DNA of 64,000 nucleotides from assembly GCA_000827205.1 (NCBI GenBank), contig KN832557.1:1645771-1709770 (forward strand). Reading direction: 5' to 3'. This DNA comes from Plicaturopsis crispa FD-325 SS-3. Lineage: Eukaryota > Basidiomycota > Agaricomycetes > Amylocorticiales > Amylocorticiaceae. Under the pieces are notes generated by a model that saw only the letters and a program-made list of their open reading frames with translations, was not told where the DNA came from and did not search any database. This document shows positions 32,201 to 43,123 of the stretch, piece by piece; position 1 is the first letter of the stretch, and every line of letters begins with the position of its first letter. The position numbers and the translations under genes were made by a program.

Positions 32201-35200
32201 TCACGAATCGATGTTCATCGCACCACCACCCAGGCCTATAGCGCTCCCCGCCCCGGCCCTGCTCCTCCTGCGCGCGTACTCGCTCTGGCGCGCGCGCTTC
32301 TTCGCGCTCATCAGCACCTCCGCCCCGCCGCTCCTCCTCCCTCCGCCCGACTTGCGCCCAGCCGACTGCCTCACCGCCGCGCCCATGCTCGAGCGCGTGC
32401 GCCCCGCCGCCGCCTCAGCGCTCGGCGCCGCCCGCTGCGATGCCAGCCTTGCGATCACCTTCGAGCGCGAGATGCGCGGCTTCCGCCCCGCGAGCGCCTT
32501 GGGCTTCGGGGCGAGCACGAGCGGCTTGGTGTCCGCGAGCGTGCTCGCCGCTGCACCGAACGTCTGATTCCGCACGGGGGTGGGGATTGAGGAGCCAGGC
32601 GCTGTTAAGGGTTTACTGAATATCGGTCCAGGCCGCGGAGAGTGCAGTGGCGTTCCGGCGGGTCGGGGACTGTTGGTGATCTGGTCAAGAGCGGGTTTAG
32701 AGGACGAGGCTTCGGCATTGGTTGGCCTGCTACGTTGTTCAGCAACTGAAGCCAAGCCGGGCGACCTCCCATGGATATGCTCCTGGGAATGTGCTGCGGA
32801 CAGCCTCACGGACCCCTGTGCCTTCGCCAATGAGCTAGCGGTGGGCGCAAGCAGCCGCGAGGACGTCCCGGTCCGCAAGCTACCTTTGTCGCCCATGCTG
32901 CCAACGGTGCTTCCAGAACGCTTGACGCCAGTGCTACCCACGCCGCTGTTACTAACCAAACTGGTGCGAGTGCCGATGGAAGAGACGTTTGAGCCGGACT
33001 TGCCGCCCGTACGCGTGCCCATGGACGATGCGCCCGCAATCGAGCTAGGCCGCGTGCTGTACCGCGAATTGCCCGTGCCATTCGCGCTCGGTGGCTTCAA
33101 CGAATTAATGGCACTGCTGCGCGTGGACGTAGAACCAAATGCAGGGATAGGCGATCTCGAGCGGGGAGGCTGGTTTGATCGAACAGACCCAGAAGTAGAG
33201 GGCGGCTTCAGGGTACGATTGGACGTCGACCCGCTAGACGGGATGCGCGTCGTCGCGTCAGCGGGCTTCGCGGTGGAGGGATGTGCAGACGAGATGGAGG
33301 GTTTCTTCGCGAGTTTGTTCGGTTTCGGCTCCTCCGCGGGGGCAGGTTTGGTTACGGGCGCCTTCGATACGGGGATGCTGGAGCCAGCGGCCCCTTTCGA
33401 CGAACCGCCTCTGTTCCAGACATTGGCAACGATGGACTTTGCCGAGGATAGGAAACCGAAACGCGAGCTGGAGCCTTTCGCTTTTTCTACCGTCCAGCAG
33501 ATCGTCAGTACGCGAAATATATGGAAATGAGTAGCTTACGATTTGGAATCAACGGCGCCTTTCCGCCACCAACGCTCACTCGGCCCATGCTACTCCGTCT
33601 GCGCGCCTTGTTCATATCGAGCTTGCGCTTGATTGCCTCGCGCTCCTTTTGTTTCTTCTTCTCAGCGTCGTCGTTTGCATCCTCTCGCGGACCCGCAGCA
33701 GGTGCAATAGACACCCTCTTTGGCTCGGAAGGTCCAGCATCATCCGCTACACGCGGCCGCTTCGACGACCGTCTGTCTCCCTCATCTTCCTCGTCATCTT
33801 CTTCCTCACCAAATGCCCCAGGGATCATATGTTTCCGCGTCCCATTGCTGATGACACGCGCCCCAGAAGCATTGCTTTTCCTCTTCCCGCTTGGGCCCCG
33901 CCGCCCGTCCCCAACACCCAACGCGCTCGACTTACGCTTCTTGTCCGGCGAGGCCCGCTTCGCCGCATAGTGCGTAGCAATCGAGTCCATCTTACTAAAT
34001 ACCTGCTCATGCGCCTTGCCGAATCGCTCGTCGGCAGCCGGCCTCGCTGTGAGGTCGACCTCGCTCGCGGGTCGTTTGGAGCGGTCTAGCACATCGATTG
34101 ATACTTGTTCTACGCCGGCGCCAGCGAGCCGCTTGTTCATCTCCTCGAGCACGGAAGTTGCAGCGGTGCGGAATTGCTTGTTAGACAGATTGTGTTGCGG
34201 GAGGGGAGAACCGAAGACGAAGGGCTGCGTTGGAGGCGCGAGCTGCTTAGAGGTTCCTGGGGAGAATATATCGGTTGCCTGAGCTGGAGGAGACGTGTTT
34301 AATGCGCCGGGCATCTCAACGTCGTCGTCGTCATTCGGGCTCATGGGATCATCAAACATGGGTATCGATGGATATATACGCTCGCCTCCCGTGGGCGACG
34401 AAGGCCAAATATTGATGCGACCCACGCCAGGCGTACCGGCAATGAGATCGTACGTCGTGGTGAATGGTCGCAGCTGTGGTGTCATCGGGTCTTCCAGCGG
34501 AACCGGGTGAGACACGAGGCGAATGGTCGTCCCTCCGCCACTGCTGAGACGCGCATTCTCGGGGGCGGGCTGTCCAGGGAGATGGGCTTCGCCCGGGATA
34601 GGCTCAGTGAAGGACGTGTCGGGAGTGGAGAACTTGAAGTGGTCGGTTTGAGGCATGGCATCTGGATCGGATGGCGGAAGTGACGAGTATGGCATGGCGT
34701 ATCGGGTAAGTTCATCAGAGTTACCTGAGGACGAGGGTAAAGAGGATTGGGATGCCTGGGATGTCATGGTAGATTTGGTGGACGGGGCACGCTTAATGCC
34801 TAGAGAGGTGGCAAGTGCCTTGATGGAAGAGCTGACACTGCTACCTAAGAGGAGTCGTTAGCACGCACCGTTCGCAAACAAACAAGAAGCATACCCTTTG
34901 AGCCACCTGTACCAAACTCGCCCGCTGCCCCCGTAGCATTCATAGTCCGTGTCGACGACATGGTTCCGCCTGACGAGCCCTCTTCTTCAATGCTTTCCAT
35001 TAAAGACCACGCCTCACTTGGCCTCGGCATCTTCCATCTGCCGTTGTCATTCTCCTTATTTTCCTCCTCGTCTTCCATGCGATCCGAGTCCTCGTTATCG
35101 CTGCGTACCGCTACACTTAGCGGATCATCGGGGGGAAGCGTTTGTGCGTGGTTCTTCAGTCTCTCGACGAGATCGACATTCTTCCCCGATGCCTTGATAG

Positions 35201-35288
35201 AATGTATTTTGCAAAGCTTGACGAGTTGGTCGCGTTTGAGTGAATGAAGAGCGGGCGAGTTGAACAGAATTTGGGTGGTCGTCGACAT
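32201..35288 (-). CDS. SAP-domain protein with long disordered body
   Basis: Three exons: 35288-34895, 34844-33540, 33486-32201 (994 aa; phases agree). Residues ~13-47 form a SAP motif (LHSLKRDQLVKLCKIHSIKA, then KNVDLVERLKNH), a short DNA-binding helix pair found in chromatin proteins. The rest is low-complexity: Ser/Pro-rich blocks, an acidic stretch (EEEDDEEDEGD), lysine/arginine-rich segments such as KKKQKEREAIKRKLDMNKARRR, and many short basic SxxR patches. This organisation suggests a nuclear chromatin- or spindle-associated scaffold, but I cannot name it. It is divergent from the F-box gene at 35587 (298 bp apart). Confidence 0.82.
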
Positions 35289-35586
35289 GTTCTGTAAGAT
35301 TTACTGAAAAAAAGCAAGAAACAAGGTATTTCAGTGCATGGAATTACTGAGAGACGAGAAACCGAGAGAGAAAAGGGAGAATGTGGTGGTTGCTGTCCAA
35401 GTCGCGTCGTTGAATCTGCGCGGTCAACATTGTCAGGTGACCGCTTCGGGGCATTCATTCCCACGGCATGGATGAGGAAAATTAGCCCCTGAGTGGATAT
35501 CGCGGCGGCGTCCCCACGTCGTCGACTTCGACTTTTACTTTTTGTCTACATAGCACTTTCATTTCTCGTTCGCTCGTCGCGCAAAC

Positions 35587-36537
35587 ATGTCCTGTTTTCA
35601 CCGTCTGCCGGACGAACTTGTCCTCAAAATATTCCAAATTGCCGCTGCGTCTTCGGTACAAACATGCCTTGAGCTCACGCTCGTAGCGTCATGGGTACGC
35701 GACCTAGTCGCAGTGCCATACCTCGTCGAGACGGTCACATTTCGGCGACGAGAGACAGCCGTTGGCTTCATGAATTTCCTAAGCCGGGGCCCACAATATG
35801 CACGATATGTCCACAATATTTGCCTACCATCCCTCGTCGACGACCCATTCTCATCTAACGAGCTCTTCATGCTTATCAAGCAATGCCCAAACCTCACGAA
35901 CGTCGCTATGCACCTCAGATGGTTCACTTACCGTTGTATCAACCAACTATACCGACAATTTGACCCGTTGCCTCCCTCTCGAGAGCTGTGGATCACGGTG
36001 CCGAGCGTGGAGTCCCCTGCCGCTGCCCCAGGCAATGATACAGATTTTATTCATCATACTCTGGGCGCCATTTATTACTACTATGGCTCGCGCAGTAACT
36101 TCAGCGCCGATGCACATCCGGCACTCTCGTGCGTTACGCGCCTAAACGTGACGGGCTGCCCGCCACCCTGGAGTGAAACTCGATACGGTATAAATCCTTT
36201 TTCGCCGTTCGGCCGTCTCACGCACCTTCGGATCGCCTTCCAAGGTGTCAGCTCGTCCGGCACGCTTCGGACTGCAGTCACGACAATTTTGTCGCAGAAC
36301 GAGAAGCTTGAGGTCCTCATCCTCGTACTTCCAGTGGACAAAGAGCGGTATCGCAGTGATGACGAATTCGCCAACTGGTTTTGGGCATTGAGGGCGGTGG
36401 ATGGAAGATTTTATGTGACACATGCTCAGAATACGTTCAAAGAGTGGACATGCACGGCCAGGCGACGGGGGAGCGTATGGGATGATGCTATGCGTGAAAC
36501 CGAGGAGTGGCGGTTATTACGGTTATCTCTGACATAG
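35587..36537 (+). CDS. F-box-like protein (single exon)
   Basis: Intron-less 316-aa frame. FHRLPDELVLKIFQIAA at the N-terminus followed by CLELTLVASWVRDLVAVPYL is the F-box pattern of large Agaricomycete families. The rest has the usual alternating pattern with weak repeats (LTHLRIAFQ, LEVLILVLP). Probable substrate adaptor of SCF ubiquitin ligases; substrate unknown. Confidence 0.78.
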   Translation: MSCFHRLPDELVLKIFQIAAASSVQTCLELTLVASWVRDLVAVPYLVETVTFRRRETAVGFMNFLSRGPQYARYVHNICLPSLVDDPFSSNELFMLIKQCPNLTNVAMHLRWFTYRCINQLYRQFDPLPPSRELWITVPSVESPAAAPGNDTDFIHHTLGAIYYYYGSRSNFSADAHPALSCVTRLNVTGCPPPWSETRYGINPFSPFGRLTHLRIAFQGVSSSGTLRTAVTTILSQNEKLEVLILVLPVDKERYRSDDEFANWFWALRAVDGRFYVTHAQNTFKEWTCTARRRGSVWDDAMRETEEWRLLRLSLT

Positions 36538-36913
36538 TATGCTCTCCAGACACGTTTCACTGTTCACTGTTGTGTGGAGGTGAGTCTCTATGTGTATGTC
36601 TAGAGCTCCGACTTACTGGGCGTTCTTCTTTAGCTGCAGCGGCTCCTGAGGCGTATGCAGTATCACTGCCGCGCGCGAGGCAAATACGTTTTAAGCTATG
36701 CGATAGCCATTTTGAACGACCTATGGCGTTACGCGTTGTACCCGGACAGTTCCTGTCAAAACCTTGTTGCGTAGGCAGAATGTATCGCGGCGTTGCAGTT
36801 CCAAAATCTGATGCTACTAGTCGCAAACCTGATCACTGCGAGGTGTGCCATATCATTCGACGGGGCTATAAGTATCAGATGAGAATAGTAGGTATGTCGT
36901 CTCTATATCTCCG
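36538..36913. other. Intergenic region
   Basis: 376 bp between two plus-strand genes; an open frame crosses it but shows no family similarity. Confidence 0.35.
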
Positions 36914-38785
36914 ATGGCCGGCGTCGCATCCGTCTACCCGCGACAGGGCCTTGAAGTTGACACTACCTGGGGAGCGCTACACGTAGGAGTTATCATATTA
37001 GCAGCGTTGTGGGGTATAACGTGTATTCAAAGGTCAGCACCACCCATGTCTCATTGGTCGTCCGGCGTGCTCATCCACATCCGATACAGTCTCTTATATT
37101 TCGTCAAGGTGCGCATTGAGATTATGTGTGGCCGAGCTACGCTAAATATTTGAGCTCCTGCAGTTATTCGAAGCGTGATAGTATCACCCTCAAAATGATA
37201 GTGAGTGTTTTACGCTTAAGGCATAAGGCATGGTGAGTTTACTTTGGATGCGTAGGTGTGATGGCTCTGTTATACTCAACTGATTAATCGCTGTGGAGGT
37301 CCTGTCCTACTACATTATCTTCAGGTTGCTCGATACGATCCACCAGGGCCTGATCGTTGAAGGGGGTCAGTATTGACAGCATAACACTCCGACACTCAAC
37401 TGATGATTTTTTTTCTCGCAGTGTACAGCATGCTCGTCCACCATTTCGGTGACTTTGATTTCGTAGCTACCCTCCCTCTGTACACATATGTTCATTGGCA
37501 AGTCGGGTCTGTGTAAAAGAGCTAACGATACAGTTGCATTGCAGGGAATTCATTGTAAGCCATGTTATGCGATGGCCTGTCATACATGATCTCATGACGC
37601 CGTTCGTGCAGTGGCAACTTTTGTTTACCGTGAGTACTGCCATCTGCAATATTCGGTCCACCCGAGCACTTGCTCATTGATTTTGCATAGACGCTGATAG
37701 AAATCACGGCGAGGCTGTTTTTCGTGTACCGCACCTGGATATGTAAGTTTTCATTCTCGTTGTTATGCATACCCTTTGCTCGTCCCGAACTACCAGTCAA
37801 CGACCGCAAATCAATTCTCCCGCTTATCCTCGTAAGTGAGCTGTCGCATGCTGTCTCGCCGCGTTCACCCGATGCTTAGTCTCCCGTAGGCAGCCCTAGA
37901 GTGAAGACAATCGTTCACTCACTCGTTCACTCATCAGGCCCGATGCTCAGTTTGGTAGGGCTTAGTTGCCTTGGCGAACACGGGTGAGCACCTGTCCGAT
38001 TGCTAGCGTCGTTCGAGTCTTACCCCCCTTCTGTCAGGGTTGGGCTTGTGTTCGTCTTTTGAGCTTTCTGGGCGAGGTCAACACTGACATCATCCGAAAA
38101 CTGCAGCAATGGTGGTCACAGGGTATGAACCGCGCGATTCATTAATGCAACGGAACGGTCTGACGTATACATCATGCTAGCCTCCTCCACAATAGTCAGA
38201 GCGACGTGAACACCCAATTGGTCAAGGTGCAGGTATCGCGTATCGGTGTGCGAGAGACGCCACTAATTGCTATGCTCGTTTCGCTAGCATATATCCTTCG
38301 CCGAGAGTGGAATCTCGGTAGCGTTGGATGTAGCATTCACATCTACAATAGTATGCCTGCTATGGAAACGTTGAATCCAAGGCCTGCGATGGTATGTCTC
38401 TCTTTGGTTTGCGGTGTACACGACGGGCTCTGATCTTGACCTACAGGTCAACTCGCATCATCCGCCGCCTGATGTTCCTGTCATGGACAGCTGTCGCCAG
38501 CCTCACTCTGATCATTACCGTATGTATCCATCTTCCGAGTTTCCTCTGATCTTTATCACCCATGCATGTATGCTACAGTTCGCATTGCTTCCTGCCGTCT
38601 ATATCGCGGCTGCCGTCCACCTCCTACTCAGTCCTTTGTACTGCAACAGCGTACTGGCGAGTCTGAAGGCCCGTGATTTTGTGGCCAAAGATGGCGATGT
38701 GGAGGAGGACATGGTGTTCGACGTCTCTATCTCAGCAAAATCGTGTATAGATAAGTGGCTCTACGATACAAATGGCAGTGAATAG
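36914..38785 (+). CDS. DUF6534-type multi-pass membrane protein
   Basis: The family is recognised from its order of helices: LEVDTTWGALHVGVIILAAL, QSLLYFVKRDSITLKMI, VLSYYIIFRLLDTIHQGL, VYSMLVHHFGDFDFVATLPL, YTYVHWEFIWQLLFTTLIEI, ARLFFVYRTWIFNDRKS, ETPLIAMLVSLAYILRREWN, TRIIRRLMFLSWTAVASLTL, then a last helix VYIAAAVHLLLSPLYCNS before VLASLKARD. Supported exons include 36914-37032, a 19-nt exon ending near 37107, 37174-37200, one starting at 37299, one ending at 37497, 37545-37554, one after 37615 (18 nt), 38382-38391, 38447-38519 and 38579-38785. The part around 37835-38200 did not resolve, so damage there is possible. Function unknown; the family is very expanded in Agaricomycetes. Confidence 0.7.
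37498..37544 (+). other. GC-AG intron in the DUF6534-type gene
   Basis: Donor CATTG|GCAAGT matches the consensus of GC introns. A GCTAACG branch point lies at 37521-37527 and the acceptor is TTGCAG at 37544. The join completes Tyr-Val-His-Trp-Glu-Phe-Ile. Confidence 0.8.
37545..37554 (+). other. 10-nt coding microexon in the DUF6534-type gene
   Basis: GGAATTCATT, between the GC-AG intron and a GTAAGCCA donor. It supplies the end of Trp plus Glu-Phe-Ile before the next exon TGG CAA CTT. An alternative is read-through of the following intron, which stays open but breaks the helix pattern. Confidence 0.68.
38382..38391 (+). other. Second 10-nt coding microexon in the DUF6534-type gene
   Basis: GCCTGCGATG lies between AATCCAAG and GTATGTCT. 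Joining CTC G|GC CTG CGA TG|G TCA ACT gives Asn-Leu-Gly-Leu-Arg-Trp-Ser-Thr, the expected link between two helices; every alternative I tried hits a stop. Confidence 0.72.
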
Positions 38786-38980
38786 GGTGGAGCAATCGGG
38801 GCATATGTACACGATTTCTTGTGACGCAATATGAATATACTCGTGTGTGGATGATGGCTGTATATATGATGGTGGTAGTACACGGATGAGCGCTGCTGTA
38901 GCAAAAAAAACAAGATAAGTATCGAGGTCAATCGTGATAGCATCGGCTAGATGAGCTGCGAAGGGTATACGGTGTCTTGC

Positions 38981-40476
38981 CTAGGGGCACAAACTTGAAG
39001 CATCATACTGCCGTCGAGATGAAGCGTTGGCCTCTGCGTAGAAATCATTCGGGGCGAAAGCATTCATATCGCCCGCCATTCGTAAGTCGTACCCAAAGCT
39101 CGATGGCATACCGCGTGCAGAGGTATCTGTAGGCGACGCTCCTGTATCGTCGTAAGGCTGGTAGTATGTTGGCGATAGCTCAGCCGGAAGGCTGGTCTGC
39201 GGATAGGACCGGCGCTGGATACTGTACAATTGAGACACATGCTGCGAGGATGTCGAGGAGGAGGACAGGGAACCCGGAAGATTGGTCCCGCTGAAATGTC
39301 CTGCAAATCGCGATGAAGCAGTTTTCCAGGAAATCGGCTCGCCGAACCTGCTGTCCTCGACGTCAACGTCGTAGCCGCGATCGCTGTATCCTTGGTCCAT
39401 CTTCATCCGCTCGAGTCTTTGGTTTGAATTTCGCATGGCAGGAACTTGGTATCCTTCCGCTAATCTTTCGCCGCCGCCCACCCATGGTGGTCTATCTCCT
39501 TCAAATAGTACACGTGGATTTCTCGTCGAGATTTGGCCAAAGCTGTCTCTAGCATCGGAGAATTCGGCTCCTGGGGATGAGGTCTGCTCATCGTCGCCGT
39601 TGTCGTCAGGTCTATGCAAGTATGCAGCATGAGTGTAAGTGATCAACCCTTACTTGACTTCGCACTCACGCAAAGCGAGTCATGCCATCTGATCCAGCCA
39701 CGAGCATTGGCGGCGCACGAAACTTTGTCAAATCGAACAGACCAGGCGCGACATCCAGCTGCATGATCTCAGGATAGGCGGAGATATGCTGCAGCCTTCC
39801 AGCCGTGATGTCCTCCGCAGTGTAGTAGAAGATGACATGCATACTGGATCCAACCAAGTCTACGGTTATCGTCTGTCGACCTTAGTGTCAGATGGTTGGA
39901 GTTGAGAAGAGCGGCTAGGCAACGGTAGCGTACCTTCTTCATCAAGCCACCCTTCTTCACGGCTCCCTGATGATCCCCTTCAACCAGACTGCGCGAGGGC
40001 CGCCCAGGTTCAGGGCCAAGTCGACCCATGCCGCCAGCTGATGGGCCCATCTCGGAATAATTACTGTGGCATCCGCGACTGTTGGCACGGTCGTTGACCT
40101 GAGTTCACCGTTACATCACTTGAGGTCCAGGAACTTGAACGCACACTGACCTCTCTATAAACCTATATGATTTTTTCTTTCAGGCTTTTGACTTTGCAGG
40201 ACTGGGGTCGCGGTGGCTCACCAAAAAATTTCCAACGATACGGGAGGGCGACCAGATCAGCCCATCAGTCCAACGCTTTATGCTGCTCTCTACGGGGTCA
40301 AATATGAACACGGCTCCGCTTCGTATCGCCCTGCGCTCGGTCTCATTGAGACGCCTCGTCACACGCGAAACAATACCCTGGCGGGCCGCGAGTACTAGGC
40401 GTAGCGCCTCCAATGTCGTCTCTGCGTGACCAGAGAAAGAGTACATCGAGTCCCCGTTCAAAGGTTGGTAAGACAT
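38981..40476 (-). CDS. Gti1/Pac2 (WOPR) family transcription factor
   Basis: Five exons: 40476-40222, 40162-40151 (12 nt), 40098-39934, 39872-39670, 39611-38981 (421 aa). WOPR part A reads GHAETTLEALRLVLAARQGI, SRVTRRLNETERRAIRSGAV, FIFDPVESSIKRWTDGLIWS and SRIVGNFLVYRE. Part B reads LMKKTITVDLVGSSMHVIFY, YTAEDITAGRL and LDVAPGLFDLTKFR. The C-terminal ~210 residues are disordered and Ser/Tyr/Gln-rich. Relatives (Wor1, Ryp1, Sge1, Pac2) are master switches of morphology and development that bind DNA through this bipartite domain. The role here is inferred from the family only. Confidence 0.92.
40151..40162 (-). other. 12-nt coding microexon in the WOPR gene
   Basis: GTTTATAGAGAG (minus strand) lies between a CATATAG acceptor and a GTCAGTGTG donor. 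It encodes Val-Tyr-Arg-Glu and completes GNFLVYRE, a near-invariant end of WOPR part A. Reading past the TTTTTG|GTGAGCC donor loses this motif and meets a stop. Confidence 0.88.
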
Positions 40477-41440
40477 ACTGGAGATGCGGGACGAAGGACA
40501 AAGACCTAGCCTACAAAGCTCGCTTGTTATCGTGCGCCGCATATTCCTGGGACCGAATCGCTGCACTGCATCGCCCAATTCTGCCTGTCGAGGATCATGG
40601 CAACGCGTGGCAACAATACCCAGGACTGTGAACTAGGAATATACCATACAAGTGCTCGACATGTCTTAATGGACTTTCTACGATGCCATTCCAAGGAGCA
40701 CCACAGACAAAGAGCCGAATGCGTGGATGTCTTTGCGTTCCTCGCTTTATCGTGCGAGTCGTGTTGTACGACTCGGAACGAGACTTTGCGGCAGACCTGG
40801 TGCTAGACCAGCATCGAAGGAGTTCCTACCGTGTATTCAGGAGGACCTGCCCAATGTCGTGCAATCGTCGCCGACTCGTCCTGAAGAAAAGCTTTCGAAC
40901 AGTACGCTGTACGGATGCTCCGGAACTGAGCGCAATGCGTGGAGGTCGCGGAGAACTCAGTTCGCATCCGAAATCATAGCACGGTCACCGCCGCAGGCCC
41001 ACCTACCGTTGACATCCGATCGTCTTCGCAATAGCAGCGGGAAGTAACCGCTCGGATGGGCTACACTCCCAGTGCATAACTTGCAACATGTCGAGGAATG
41101 GTAAGCCATCCTATCATTCCCCGTCCGCCGATAAATGGTCAAAGCCTACCGTGTGTCCGATTGCGCCGATAGTACTCTCGACAATGTATACCTGTGCACT
41201 GGAACCGCCAAATCTATCAAACACGTCTACGAAACGGTACAAATGTCATTTGCGCGGAACGAATACAAGGCCGAGCTCAACGCATGAAAAGAAATACAGA
41301 AACGTCCTGTTGCATGTCCTAGGTAACTGTGTGATCCTCAACTGCCCCGGGCCTGAGCTGAGTGAGGTACACACAGCAATGTCAATTCCGGATGGGCCAG
41401 TCCTCTGTGCCTGCTCACCCCGACAGAATCACATTCAGCC
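40477..41440. other. Intergenic region upstream of the WOPR gene
   Basis: 964 bp. Several short frames on both strands without family resemblance. A long upstream region is common for WOPR regulators, so this may be promoter. Confidence 0.35.
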
Positions 41441-42339
41441 CTAAATGTCAGGAATCTGGGTCTTCCACACAATCCCAGCAGTCGTCGCCGCGGTGATAGC
41501 CATGCTCCTTACAGCCCTGATCTGCGGCAGCGTCGCCCCGTTGTTGATTGCGCTCTGCATGTGCCACGCCGTCTGCTTCGGCGTGTCGCACGCGATGAGC
41601 GCGGCAATGACGGAGTACAAGGTGTGCACGGGCGTCACGTAGTCGTAGCACCAGTATATGCTGCCGCAGACGAATGTGATCGTGGCGGAATCTGGAGGCA
41701 ATGGTGACCTGTCGACAAACAGATGCTAGTGGGTATGAAGAAGGGCATACCTAAGTCGGGGAAAATCTGCTGGAAGAGTTCTTGAGTGGAGTCGGCAGTG
41801 CTGCCGTAGATTTCGTTGAAAGCTGTTTGCCCGTTCGCCGTTAGCGCATCAGTAATTTTATGGGGGTCCCTGCATTTAGGACGTATACCGGTCAGGGATA
41901 GCTCGACTTGTGCGCGACTCTTGGTCTACATACCGCAAGTAATCTGTGTCCTTGAGGTTATCGGGAGTAGCAGTGCCGATCATAGTGAGCGCTTGGATAC
42001 ACTACCTAAACGCCCATGTGAGTCAAACCCCACACCCAAGCAGTGTAGGCATACCTTGGGCAGGCCGCATAGCATCGACGACTTGAAGATCGCGTCGCTG
42101 AACTCGCGCACGAAGTGCAGTTGCGCGTCGTGCGGCTGGTTCTTCACGTCCTCGAATGCGTGCTTGAACACGAGGGGCACCGCGTCCGCGAGGTTGCTCG
42201 CGGCGACGATGTATAATGGGTTGGGGCTCCCAGGGAACGAATTCTTGAGACCGTGGGGGGCAGCAGGGTCCGAAGACTCATTTCGACTGACACAGAAGGC
42301 CAGTATATGGTAGGAGTAGGTGCCCGCAGCACCACGCAC
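41441..42339 (-). CDS. AhpD-like / carboxymuconolactone decarboxylase-fold protein (5' end uncertain)
   Basis: Spliced minus-strand gene. The conserved order is FPGSPNPLYIVAASNLADAV, PLVFKHAFEDV, LHFVREFSDAIFKSSMLCGL, CIQALTMIGTATPDNLKDTD, NEIYGSTADSTQELFQQIFP, CGSIYWCYDYVTPVHTLYSV and ALNNGAT-like SAINNGATLPQIRAVRSMAI. This all-helical pattern is that of fungal AhpD-like proteins. The last exon is 41441 to about 41694. The first coding exon with the start codon was not identified: the frame runs open to an acceptor near 42311 (TGTGTCAG), and a short first exon must lie upstream. The enzymatic activity of these fungal relatives is not established. Confidence 0.7.
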
Positions 42340-43123
42340 GCGGCATGGGGTGGGTATCCGGGCTTCCAGACCGCATTTCGACTCTCACCGGAGACCAGTA
42401 TATAGCAGGTGTAGGCTGGGCGTAGTGCGAATAGTCGTGCACTGGCTGGACATCTGGAAAGACATTCCCTTGAAGATTATCGCGATAGGTGTGATTGTGA
42501 CTAGGCGTGGCATGTCAGGTTGCGGTTGAGTGCCTGTTTAATCCACTGGCGAGGCTAGACATAAAGTCCATGCGCGAACAGGCAACGCGGTGTCCTGTGG
42601 CGTCCAACAACGTTCTTCATGGGCGAATTCCACGGCCTGCAGACAATAGGTCAGCTTCACTTGTGCAAAAATTCGACAATGCGGCGCTGTCATAACGCCG
42701 GTGGTCAGCCTCGTGAAGGACGAGATCACTATTCATCGTACCTCTGATTGCCCTGCGCGCCTGACCCACTGCGGGTGGCGGCGCTCCCGCTGGCGCTTCC
42801 AGCGGCGGCACCACCACTACTATTGCACTTGAAACGTTACGCGTTGCGCCTGACCTGTAGCTTAAGTGTACTGTTTCTATCAATCATACACCTCCTTGAT
42901 GGTCATCGTGTTCACGCCATAGAACAAGAATGTCGTGCTGTATTCTTGGATTTTACACCGAGCCGGAAACTTGACAACTGCAGTCAACGATTTGGGGAAC
43001 CGACTGCATATGCAAGCCCGCGGAGCATAACTCTGGGCTGCTCGACCTGTCCACCAGACGATCGCCGTGTGAAAAGAAGGTAAGCTGTCCACTTCCCGAA
43101 CACGAAACAAACGTCGGTAGAAA
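42340..43123. other. Region between AhpD-like and dehydrogenase genes
   Basis: About 780 bp. It should contain the missing first exon of the AhpD-like gene and its promoter; I could not fix either. Confidence 0.3.

Noticed and set aside
32211-32567. Ala/Pro/Leu-rich plus-strand frame
   Set aside because: Shadow of the Arg/Ser-rich C-terminus of the SAP protein.
32580-33530. Long plus-strand frame of 316 residues
   Set aside because: Antisense of the third exon of the SAP gene; the minus frame joins cleanly to the upstream exons, the plus frame does not.
37840-38060. tRNA-like GTTCGAGTC and short TTCACTC repeats
   Set aside because: No matching acceptor stem or A box in the right place; it lies in the unresolved part of the DUF6534-type gene.
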